NCBI GenBank assembly: GCA_032622095.1
Contig: CP136064.1
Coordinates: 216,766,205 to 216,830,204 of the forward strand
Direction: 5' to 3'
From: Siphonodentalium dalli
Taxonomy: Eukaryota > Mollusca > Scaphopoda > Gadilida > Siphonodentaliidae
DNA length: 64,000 bases
Part shown: piece by piece, positions 35,301-47,300 of the stretch
Layout of the letters: each line of letters begins with the position of its first letter
How positions within the stretch are numbered: the stretch's first letter is position 1
Position numbers and translations under genes: made by a program
The notes under the pieces: model-generated
Told to the model about the DNA's origin: nothing
What the model saw: the letters and a program-made list of their open reading frames with translations, nothing else
Databases searched by the model: none

Positions 35301-38300
35301 ACCCACTGGGGACCTCATTCTGCAAATGTCAGACACACTATATCCAGGCTTGTCTCTGATGCTGAATTATAATTAACGTAATACCATTGAGCATGCTTAT
35401 TGTAAGCGTTACAGGCATCATGATAAAAGTGTCAAATGCAAGAATAGGACAGTGCCATAATAATAATATGTGGGAAATTTACATGATAAATATCATGATT
35501 TAAGTTGTGTTCCTTTTTATGAACTATGCTTTGAGAATCAATCAGAGCATATAACAACATCTATTAATTCTATGACATGATAACCACATGTACATTACTC
35601 CATGAACTATGCTACCAGTGATCACCATATCTCATCAACAACTCATACTTTAACCTCATTCTCATTCTTGGTACATCAGTTCATGAAAGAGATTGTATGA
35701 CATGTCATACGAAATATACCCAACTATGGGAGGGGGGGTATAATTACCATATATGTGCCGTATTATATACTTTTATCGCATATTTCAACATTTACATAAT
35801 GGAAGAATAATCAGCTGTTTCGCTGTCCTAACTATCTTTTGTTGACCCGTAGATAGCTAAAAGATCCCATTTCGGTTACCAATCGACTGTTTATACTGGT
35901 TTGGTTCTGACAGTCCAGGGAGCTTGTATAGTTGTCGTGTACCCTGTCTTAAGATATTAGGTAGGCATCCACTTTGCCACAATGGCATAAAACAATACAT
36001 TATGGGCTTCATGAAGAAAGCGTCAAACACAAGAATAGGACAGTTTCATAATTAGACATCGGGTGCAGTACATTTACTCTTTAAAATTTCCATTATTAAT
36101 GCTTACGCAGAGTGACTGAGATGTCGGAACTGGATCAAATCTATCAAGATTCTTAGAATAAACATTACGATGGCTTCAAATTTAATTCGGATTGAAATAG
36201 TTTATTATAGCCCTACATGGGCAACAGATTAAAACAATAACTGATTATAGCCCTACATGGGCAGCAGATTAAAACAATAACTGATTATAGCCCTACATGG
36301 GCAGCAGATTTAAACAATAATTGATTATGCCCCTACATGAGCAGCAGATTAAAACAATAACTGATTATAGCCCTAAATGGGCAGCAGATTAAAACAAGAG
36401 ATGGACTGTCGTCCGGTGCATACCCCCTTGTGGCATACCACCTAGTTTGGTTATATCTATAACTTATGACTGCTATACTCAGACAGATGGACCCAAAAAT
36501 TAACATTTTCATATAAACAAAGATGAATAACTATAGAACAAAAAACCAAAACAAAACAGTTGAATGTGCCATTAAATGTCCTCATAGTGGTGAATATCCA
36601 TAACAAATTTCATTGAGATCCGAGCATTACTGTTCCAAGTTATGACCTGAACAGACATCGGATACAACAAACAGCCAACATTTCCAGATAATCAAAGATG
36701 AATAACTCTAGAATGGAAAAGCGGAACAGAACAATGGAACCTCAATTGAATGTCCTCATAGTAGTGAACATCCATACCAAATTTCATTGAGATCCCAGCA
36801 CAACTGTTGAAGTTACGACATGAACAGACACCAGACGGACCAAAAAGCCAACATTTCCAGATAAACAAAGATGTATAAATCTAGAATGGAAAATCCGAAC
36901 GAAACGATGGAACCCTCTATTTAATGTCCTCATAGTAGTGAACATCCATACCAAATTTCATTGAGATACCAATACAACTGTTGAAGTTACGACATGAACA
37001 GACACCAGGCAGACCAAAAAGTCAACATCTCCAGATAAACAAAGATGAATAACTCTAGAATAGAAAATCTTAACAAAACGGTGTAACCCTCTATTGAAAG
37101 CCCTCAAGTTATGACCTGAACAGACATCGGATACAACAAACAGCCAACATTTCCAGATAATCAAAGATGAATAACTCTAGAATGGAAAAGCGGAACAGAA
37201 CAATGGAACCTCTATTGAATGTCCTCATAGTAGTGAACATCCAAACAAAATTTCATTGAGATCCGAGCACTACTGTTCAAGTTATGACATGAACAGACAC
37301 TAGACGGACCAAAAATCCAACATTTACAGATAAACAAAGATGAATAACTCTAGAATGGAAAATCCGAACAAAATGATGGAACCCTCTATTTAATGTCCTC
37401 ATAGTAGTGAACATCCATGCCTAATTTCATTGAGATCCGAGCACTACTGTTCAAGTTATGACATAAACAGACATCGGACGGACGTACGCAGACGGAACGA
37501 CGCACGGACGGACAGACAGGTGTAAAACAGTATACCCCCCTTTAAAAAAAAAAAGGGGGTATAATAATAACTGATTATAGCCCTACATGGGCAGCAGACT
37601 TAAACAATAACTAATTATTGTGTGGGGAAGAAAATAAGTGACAATTAAATCTTTTAATTTGTTTCTGCTTCTTATCCATGGTTTGGTCTGTTTAATAAGA
37701 AGAAATAACTCAGTTAAATTTTAGAAATGAATTAAATTTATTGTTGTCACAAATATTGTGAACTTCTTGTACAGTTCCATGGTTTGTTGGTAATGGAAAT
37801 CTTTTTTCCACCTACTGCATCAATTTTATTTCCTCCAAATGTTTGTAAACAGGCTATTAAATTGTTGTGGCCTAAATTGTGTTCCTGAAGATGATTTTAC
37901 TATTGTTGAGACACCAGCTAACAAACCAAACTAATAGTGGAGTCGCTTAACGAAAAATCGTTCACTTTTGGATAGAAGCATGAAACTTTCAGGGTTGGTT
38001 GGGTATGTGGTCCTCATCAACCAATTAGCTGGTTCCAGATTTCTGGTCACCCCTTGACCTTCAAATTGACCTTGACATTTAAAAAATTTGAGATTTAGGG
38101 GTATCTATTTTGTATCGAATATGAAAGTGTCAATGACACTGTAGCTCAACTTAGGTAGGGGAATAATTTAATGGTCGACAGTAAATGGAGGAATAGGAAA
38201 AGTGCTAATTGAAATGTCTAAGTAAGACTAGATGTACATGTCAATATCAACATTCATAACAGGTTTCATAATGATCGGATCAGGGATGTGGTGATTATGG

Positions 38301-41300
38301 TGTGCCAAAGGATTTATTGATGCAAAGAGTAAATTCTAAAATGGTCAACGGCAGCCATGTTTTTTTCCGAATTACCCCAAAATGACTTGTTCCCATCTAC
38401 AGCCTTTACAAATCTCATAATGATCTGATCAAAGGTATGACCTGTAGCCTGTGCCAATGGATTTAGTCATGCAAAGAGTAAAATCCAAGATGGCTGCTGG
38501 CGGCCATGTTTTTCGGCTGAACGACCCCAAAATGACTCGTTTCCCATCTACATGTCATTGTTAACATACATGACAAATTTCTTGAAGTTCCGACCAAAGC
38601 TATGACCTGTAGCCCGCACCAAAGGATTTATTCATGCAAAGAGTAAAATCCAATATGGCTGCTGGCGGACATGTTTTTTAGCCAAACGACCCCAAAATGA
38701 CTCGTTCCCATCTACATGTTAATATTAACATCCATGATAAATATCATGATGATCAGACAAACAATACGACCTGTAGCCCGTGCCAATGGATTGAATTTTG
38801 AAATCCAAGATGGCTGCCAGCGGCCATGTTTTTTGGCCGTATGACCCCAAAATGACTCGTTCCCATATACATGTCAATATCAATACTCATGACAAATTTC
38901 ATAAAGGTCAGACCAAAGGTACGACCTGTAACCCGCGCCAAAGGATTTAGTCATGCAAAGAGTAAAATCCAAGATGGCTGCTGGCGGCCATGTTTTTTGG
39001 CTGAACGACCCCAAAATCACTCGTTCCCATCTACATGTCAATATTAACATCCATGACAAATTTCATGAAGCTCTGACCAAAGCTACAACATGTAGCCCGC
39101 ACCAAAGAATTTAGTCATGCAAAGAGTAAAATCCAAGATGGCTGCTGGCGGCCATGTTTTTTGGCTGAACAACCCCAAAATCACTCGTTCCCATCTACAT
39201 GTCAATATTAACATCCATGACAAATTTCATGATGATCAGATAAACAGCACGACCTGTAGCCCGCGCCAATGGATTGAATTTTGAAATCCAAAATGGCCAC
39301 CAGCGGACATGTTTTTTGGCCGAATGACCCCAAAATGACTCGTTCCCATCCACATGTCATTGTTAACATCCATGACAAATTTCATGAAGTTCTGATCAAA
39401 ACTACGACCTGTAGCCTGCGCCAAAGGATTTAGTCATGCAAAGAGTAAAATCCAAGATGGCTGCCAGCGGCCATGTTTTTTGGCCGAATGACCCCAAAAT
39501 GACTCGTTCCCATCTACATGTCAATATTAACATCCATGACAAATTTCATAATGATCAGACGAACAGTACGACCTGTAGCCCGCGCCAATGGATTGAATTT
39601 TGAAATCCAAAATGGCCACCAGCGGCCATGTTTTTTGGCCGAATGACCCCAAAATGACTCGTTCCCATCTACATGTCAATGTCAACATTCATGACAAATT
39701 TCATAAAGATCAGACCAAAGGTACGACCTGTACCCCGCGCCAAAGGATTTAGTCATGCAAAGAGTAAAATCCAAGATGGCTGCTGACGGCCATGTTTTTT
39801 GGCCGAACGACCCCAAAATGACTCGTTCCCATCTACATGTCAATATTAACATCCATGACAAATTTCATGATGATCAAACGAACAGTACGACCTGTAGCCC
39901 ACGCCAATGGATTGAATTTTGAAATCCAAGATGGCCACCAGCGGCCATGTTTTTTGGCCGAATGACCCCAAAATGACTCGTTCCCATCTACATGTCAATA
40001 TTAACATCCATGACAAATTTCATAATGATCAGACGAACAGTACGACCTGTAGTCCGCGCCAATGGATTGAATTTTGAAATCCAAAATGGCCACCAGCGGC
40101 CATGTTTTTTGGCCGAATGACCCCAAAATGACTCGTTCCCATCTACATGTCAACATTCATGACAAATTTCATAAAGATCAGACCAAAGGTACGACCTGTA
40201 GCCCGCGCCAAAGGATTTAGTCATGCAAAAAGTTAAATCCAAGATGGCTGCTGGCGGCCATGTTTTTTGGCCGAACAACCCCAAAATCACTCGTTCCCAT
40301 CTACATGTCATTGTTAACATCCATGACAAATTTCATGAAGTTCCAATCAAAACTACGACCTGTAGCCTGCGCCAAAGGATTTAGTCATGCAAAGAGTAAA
40401 ATCCAAGATGGCTGCTGACGACCATGTTTTTTGGCCGAACGACCCCAAAATGACTCGTTCCCATCTACATGTCAATATTAACATCCATGACAAATTTCAT
40501 GATGATCAAACGAACAGTACGACCTGTAGCCCGCGCCAATGGATTGAATTTTGAAATCCAAGATGGCCACCAGCGGCCATGTATTTTGGCCGAATGACCC
40601 CAAAATGACTCGTTCCCATCTACATGTCAATGTCAACATTCATGCAAAATTTCATAAAGATCAGACCAAAGGTACGACCTGTAGCCCGCGCCAAAGGAAA
40701 TTGTTGACGGACACACAGACACACGGACGACGGACGCCAAGCCATGGCAATAGCTCAAACTTACAAAAGTAAGTTGAGCTAATAATGGCTATATTAAATC
40801 ATATATAGACATTGGAGATTGTCGAAGTGATACCATGGATGTGCGCCTTTGTATCCACATTCAATTTGTCTATGATAATCCAAAATGGACGCCATAATGG
40901 ACGCCAAAATAAATTTGTTTTACGTTTTTTCACTAATATCTTTCAAATCAGTTCCTGCTTTTTGGAACTATTTGAGAATTGCAACTTTATTTTGTATTGG
41001 TCATGTTAACTGAACATTGGAGCAATGAAATATGCCATTCGTGGGCTCCCTGCCAACTCCGATCCCTTAAAAATTCGATTTTACAGAAAGTGGTATAAAA
41101 ATTTACAAAAAATTTACAAAATGGCAGCCAGAATATGGAAAAATGTAAATATTGCCCCAGCGAGTCATGCAACTGCATATCAGTTGTGGTTGATGAAAAA
41201 ATGACCATTCTGTCTTATAGATATTGAATACTACCATTTCTGATGCACCTTGGTTAATTGTTACTATTTTAAACACTGAAATTACCAGAATTATTGGATT

Positions 41301-44300
41301 TTTCTATCACAAACTTGAGTAAAATGGTATCAAAGGTGTTTATTGTCTTGATCTGTCTTAAATGGGTCACACTTATCTGTTTTTGGACAAAATTACTCAA
41401 GATGGTTTGCAAAATGGCAACCAAATTTGGTAAAACAAATTATTTTTCATATATATCCTGAATATTAATTATTCTCTGATGTTCTGAAAAGGTAGCAAAT
41501 TGTGACTCACTTTGTATTAACGATGTTACTTATGAGGCATGACAAATTAATTATAAACGATGTAGTTCAGAATTTTGCCAAAAACTGGACAGCAATTTGA
41601 TACTGAACTGAAAGGGGCATTATTATGAGGCTCCGACAATAAAATTGTGGCTCATTGGCATCGAAATGACTAATGTCAGGAAAACTGTTTCCCCCATTGT
41701 GCATATAAACCACCATCAGGATATAGAACTCTCTGACATTACCTCTATATCGATTAACATGTCCCTGAGTTATTGTGTAAAGCGATACCCACCCAAATTT
41801 ACACATGTACAACCCACCCATGACCATACACTCGCTCCATATATACATAAAGACCACATAAATGACCATGTAGCCACTCGTTTTTCACACACACACTTCA
41901 TCCATGACCGTACAGCCATACTTAGGTATAACCGTACACCACGCATTTGACTATATAGTCACAAGTCACCATGCAGGTATACTTCTACGCCTCACCCACG
42001 TATAATCACTCTATATATAGCTCTACACCCCATTCATGATCATACATTCACTTCATGTATACATATTCGCCTCACCATTGGCCATACAATTACTCCATGT
42101 ATATATATTTTCCACACCCATGGCCATGTAGTCACTCAAGCTATACATATATACCACACCCATAACAATAGAGTCACTCCAAGTACACATATACAAATCA
42201 CCAATGGCCATACAGACGTTCTATATATACCAATACCCCGCTCACACGACCATTCATACACCCAGGCTTGCATATACACCTCACTCATGACAATTCAGCC
42301 ACTCGCTGTATACTCATAACCACATTCGTGGTTATATAGTAAATCATTGTTTACCAATTCACATCACCATTGGCCATATGGTTATTCCATATATACATAT
42401 TGGCCGCACCAATGGTCATATAGCCACTAAAGATATACATATGCACCCCACACATGCCTATAAAGTCACTCCAGGTATACATATACACCTCACCAGTGGC
42501 CATGCAGCTTTCATGACATACCAATACCCAGCACATCACCTCACCATTGGCCATACGGTCACTCCCTGTATACACAAGACCATATAGCCACTCAAGATAT
42601 GCATATACACCGCACTCATGACCATAGTCACTCCAGTTGTGTGTATACACCTCACTAATTTCCATACAATCCTTCAAGACATACCAGTACCATTTACACC
42701 ACCTCACCATCGGCCATATGGTATCTCCCTCATAGGCTCATACCTATTTGCCACATACATGGCATATAGCCACTTAAGATATACATATACACCCCACACA
42801 TGGCCATAGAGTTATTCAATGTATACATATACACCTCAGCATTGAATGGATACACCAATAACACGTTGTCACTTGTATACTCCAGACTTGCATATACACC
42901 TCACACATGACAATTCAGCCATTCGCTGTATACTCATACATCCGATCCATGATCATACAGCGACTCCCTGTATATATATATCCCCTAATGACAATACACC
43001 AACAGCAAAGATGCACATACATACCATATACACCTAAGATCACAATGCCACTTCATATATACCAACACGCTCGCCAATGGCCATCCATCTATGCATGTAT
43101 GCATATACATTTCAACAATCATGACCATACAACCATTCCATGTACACCTATAATTATTATACCCATAAGCATACAACCACTCCTTATGTATCCATACACC
43201 CCACCCATTTTCATACAACCAACACATGTATACATACACACCCATCCATGACAATGAAGCCACCAAATGTACACCTGTACATTCCACACATGATCATAAA
43301 GTCACCCCATATATACATAAACAACACACGGATGGAATGTAGCTACTCTTGTTATACCCATACACCACTTCAGTGACTATGCAGCCACTCCACGTATACC
43401 TATTCACCTCATGCATTAGCACTCCTTGTTTACCTGAATCTCACCATAAATACCACACACATGACCATATAGACACTCCTTGTATAACTAGTCACACCAT
43501 TCGTGATTATTTTTCATGTATACCTATTTACATCATCTGTGACCACAAAGTCACTCCCTGACTTAAGTTGATCAATGTTGATAACTTTTGACTCTAATTT
43601 GTTGACGCTAATTTGTGAGAGTAGCAACATCAATTGGTCCCGCTTAGCTCAGTTTCGAAGTTCTGCATGGCGTGCATGCCCATTTCCCTTCAGAAACATG
43701 GCCAGAATCTCAAAAGAAGTTATTTAGGCAAAATTCCATACTGCATCCTTTAAAATGAATTTGTCATGCCTCATAAGGTACTGGGACAACCATAATAGAA
43801 CCAATAGTTTTCACTTGATTAAGTAACATGTTTAATAACCCAGTAGGTCACTATTTGCTACCTTTTCGGAACAGCAGAGAATAATGTTTGGGATATATAT
43901 GAAAAATTAACTTGTTGGGTGCATAAGAAATGTTAGTATTCAATCTATATAACACATAGTCAAACTTTGTCATCAACCACAACTTGTATGTGGTTGCATG
44001 GCACGCAGCATGGGCAATATTGACCATTTTCACATTTTGGCTGCCATTTTTGCAGCCATTTTGAGCCAAAGTGACAATTTTGGAACCAATGAGTTGGAAT
44101 ATGAATAATAAATGGAATGTTTCACTAAAATTGCACAGTTCTGCCCATTTCTTGATGAAATATGACTAGAAATCACAATGGTGATTTTGGGAAAATGTTA
44201 TACCGCTTTCTGTAAAATCGAATTTTTGAGAGATCAGAAGGGTTTCTGACTTCACGAATGGCATATTTCATTGCTCCAATGGTCAGTTAACATGAATAGT

Positions 44301-47300
44301 ACAACATAAAGTGAGAATTCTCAACCAGTACCAAACAGCATAAACTGATCTTAAAGACATTAGAGAAAACAAATCAAATTTTCCACTTCCACCTGCCAAT
44401 TTGGCCGCAATTTTTTCAGCCATTTTGAGCCAAAGTGACAATTTTGATACTAATGGGTTGGAATATGCATAAGAAATGGAATGTTTCACTAAAATTTCAC
44501 AGTTCTGCCCATTTCTTGATGATATATGATTAGAAATCCCAATGGTGATTTTTGGTAACATTTTATACCGCTTTCTGTAAAATCGAATTTTTGAGGGATC
44601 AGAAGCGTTTATGATCCCATGAATGGCATATTTCATTGCTCCAATGGGCAGTTAACATGAAAAATACAACATAAAGTCACAATTATCAACCAGTACTAAA
44701 CAGCATAAACTGATCTTAAAGACATCAGAGAAAACAAATCAAATTTTCCACTTCCGGCAGCCATTTTGGGCGTCATTTTTGCAGCCATTTTGAGCCAAAG
44801 TGACAATTTGGTACTAATGGGTTGGAATATGCATAAGAAATGAAATGTTTCACTAAAATTTCACAGTTCTGCCCATTTCTTGATGAAATATGACTAGAAA
44901 TCCCAATGGTGATTTTTGGTAAGATTTTATACCGCTTTCTGTAAAAATCGAATTTTTGAGGGATCAGAAGGGTTTCTGACACCATGAATGGCATATTTCA
45001 TTGCTCCAATGGTCAGTTAACATGAAAAATCCAACATAAAGTCACAATTATCAACCAGTACCAAACAGCATAAACTGATCTTAAAGATATTAGAGAAATA
45101 AATCAAATTTTCCACTTCCAGCTGCCATTTTGACAGCCATCTTGGACGGTGAGTTCCAATTTTACCCTATAATGGTGGCATTTTATCTTATCTTCACAAA
45201 AATGTATACATTTGTATACATATGACAAGACTGTCTCACTATAATTTGCATCAAACTGATTTAGTGACCCGTCTGAAAAACGGCAGCCATGTTGGGCGCC
45301 ATCTTGAATTTAATGGGTTCCACTTAACCGAAAGCTGAAACCAGCTGGATTATGATCAGGGATATAGTGGACAATATATGTGCGAAGTTTGGTGCTTCTA
45401 TCCGGAAGTGAACGATTCTTCCATTATTGTGGGTTAAGCGACTCCACTATAATGTAATATTGTATCTCACGTGACTTTGTTATTTAAATCAAGCTTTCCG
45501 ATTGGTTGGCTACTCGACTCTATTAGTCGTAGTTGTATACTACGCCTTCAAGTTTCTCCCATCGTGCACTATGCATATGTAGTTTTGACTACTAAAAATA
45601 GTAACGAACACTACATCAAACTTTGTTCTGAAACTACTTGTTATTTCGCCGCTGATCCAAATTAAAGCTTCAGTAAGGCGAACTTAGTAAAAGTTGAAAA
45701 TAGTAGTTTCCTACTGCTAAATCAAAATTACAAAGGTTTTCTCTGGAGTCCCGTTGCGTTTCCTAAGTTCGCGATACCCCATTACTATACCGGTAACACT
45801 AAAACGTGTGATCGGTTGCCGTACCCGAACAACTAATAAAATGAACCGAGAATACAATTTGCCGATTACAGCTTGTTTTAGCTGTCTCTTGTAAATAAAT
45901 AATACCCCTATGCTGTATACTAAGCGTTGAAAAAACACATTACTGCAGATTTTCATGGCCCAATAACACCAATCATACGTTCATGTTTCCGGAGTTGGGT
46001 ACACTTTTTTTTGTAGCCGTAAATTCTTTGCTTCCGATCAGAGTCACGTGACCGCTCGGTTCGAAAATAATCAATAATTTCGCGGCTCAATTATTCTGAT
46101 AGTTCCGTGTACAAGAGCGACTTATACTAATAAATGACCAAATTTAATACATTCTTCGTTCGTCCGGGCACCAATTAAGAGTGGGTAAGTGGTTGAAATG
46201 TGTTGACATTGGTCTAAATGTTCTTGAGTTTGGTCACTTTTTTTAAATGACAAATTTACAATAAAAAAAACAACAAACAGGCAGGCAAAGTTTAAAAAAA
46301 AACAGGAAAAAAAAATTGAAAAAAAAAAAACATTACAACAAAAAAATTAATTGAAAAAAACAAACAAACCTGAACAAAGGGGAATTTAAAAAAAACGAGT
46401 TTTTTTTTAAACAGGAAAACAAACATGAAAAATAAACAAACAATAAATAAACATTTACAACAAATAAAAATAATAAAAAAAAACAACAAAAAATAATTTA
46501 AAAAAAACAACAAACAGGCAGCCAAAGTTTTTTTAAATACACGAAAACAAACATTGAAAAAAAAAAAAATTACAAAGAATTAATTAAAAAAAACATACAA
46601 ACACACCTGAACAAAGAGGAATTTTAAATTTTTTATTTTTTTTTTTACATATTATTATTTTTTTCTTTAAACAAAAATGGTGTTTGCCCACTGGTTTGCC
46701 TTTAATTTCTGCATTTGTTCGATACAATATAATAATTAGAGCATGACTTGTCGTGAAATACGCCGATATAGTGCATAGTGCGGTTGTGTAGTTCACTCCG
46801 CTTCGCGTCGTGAGAATCAAACCATGAACAGAATTATAACACTTGTCCCACTACTGTTATTCTTAGGTATCTGTTTTTACATTGATAAACCAAGATGTAA
46901 TCAACTTTAAGTTCAAATGTGACCAACACATCTGGATCAGTTGTATTGAACCATAAAACAACAAAGTATTATGAGAAAGAATGTTGTTCATAACATGATA
47001 GATAGCGTCAGTAGCGATGGTAATTATTGCTAAATAAATGTCCACGCGTAAATAAATTCCCACGAAATTAGGAGACTTCCGGTAGCGAATCACGTGGCAT
47101 TTTTTATATCTGACAAATTATATCATACCTTATAGGTTCTATAATAATTACATAGATGAATTGCTCACAAGAATCTATGCACCTCGTAAGGCCTTGAAAT
47201 GGCTGCTGATTATGGCGAAATGTCGATTTTCATATTCGAAATTTTTTAAGTCCGCCGCCTGTTCAAAAACACGGACAATTGTATGTTTGAAGCGAAACGG

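Larger units (their letters stand above)
33738..36200. repeat. Segmental duplication, copy 1 (in the last IAP intron)
   Basis: Matches 37620-37934 joined to 49784-51930 at roughly 90 per cent or better over about 2.4 kb, for example AAGAAAATAAG then GACAATTAAATCTTTTAATT, and CTCCATTGTTCAAACCATCT. It leads into the 40-bp minisatellite, as does copy 2, so the unit was duplicated in tandem. It carries no exon of the IAP gene. Confidence 0.9.

Noticed and set aside
36201-36396. CRISPR-like regular array
   Set aside because: The whole 40-bp unit repeats without unique spacers, in a eukaryotic intron; it is a minisatellite.
42351-43287. Trp/Tyr/Met-rich and His/Thr/Pro-rich frames on opposite strands
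   Set aside because: Both are translations of a degenerate satellite; composition follows the repeat unit.
43640-43670. CGCTTAGCTCAGTTTCGAAG resembles a tRNA A box
   Set aside because: No acceptor-stem partner, no B box at the right distance and no cloverleaf could be formed.
46292-46525. Phe-rich membrane-like frame on the minus strand
   Set aside because: It translates an A-tract-rich low-complexity region; hydrophobicity comes from TTT codons.
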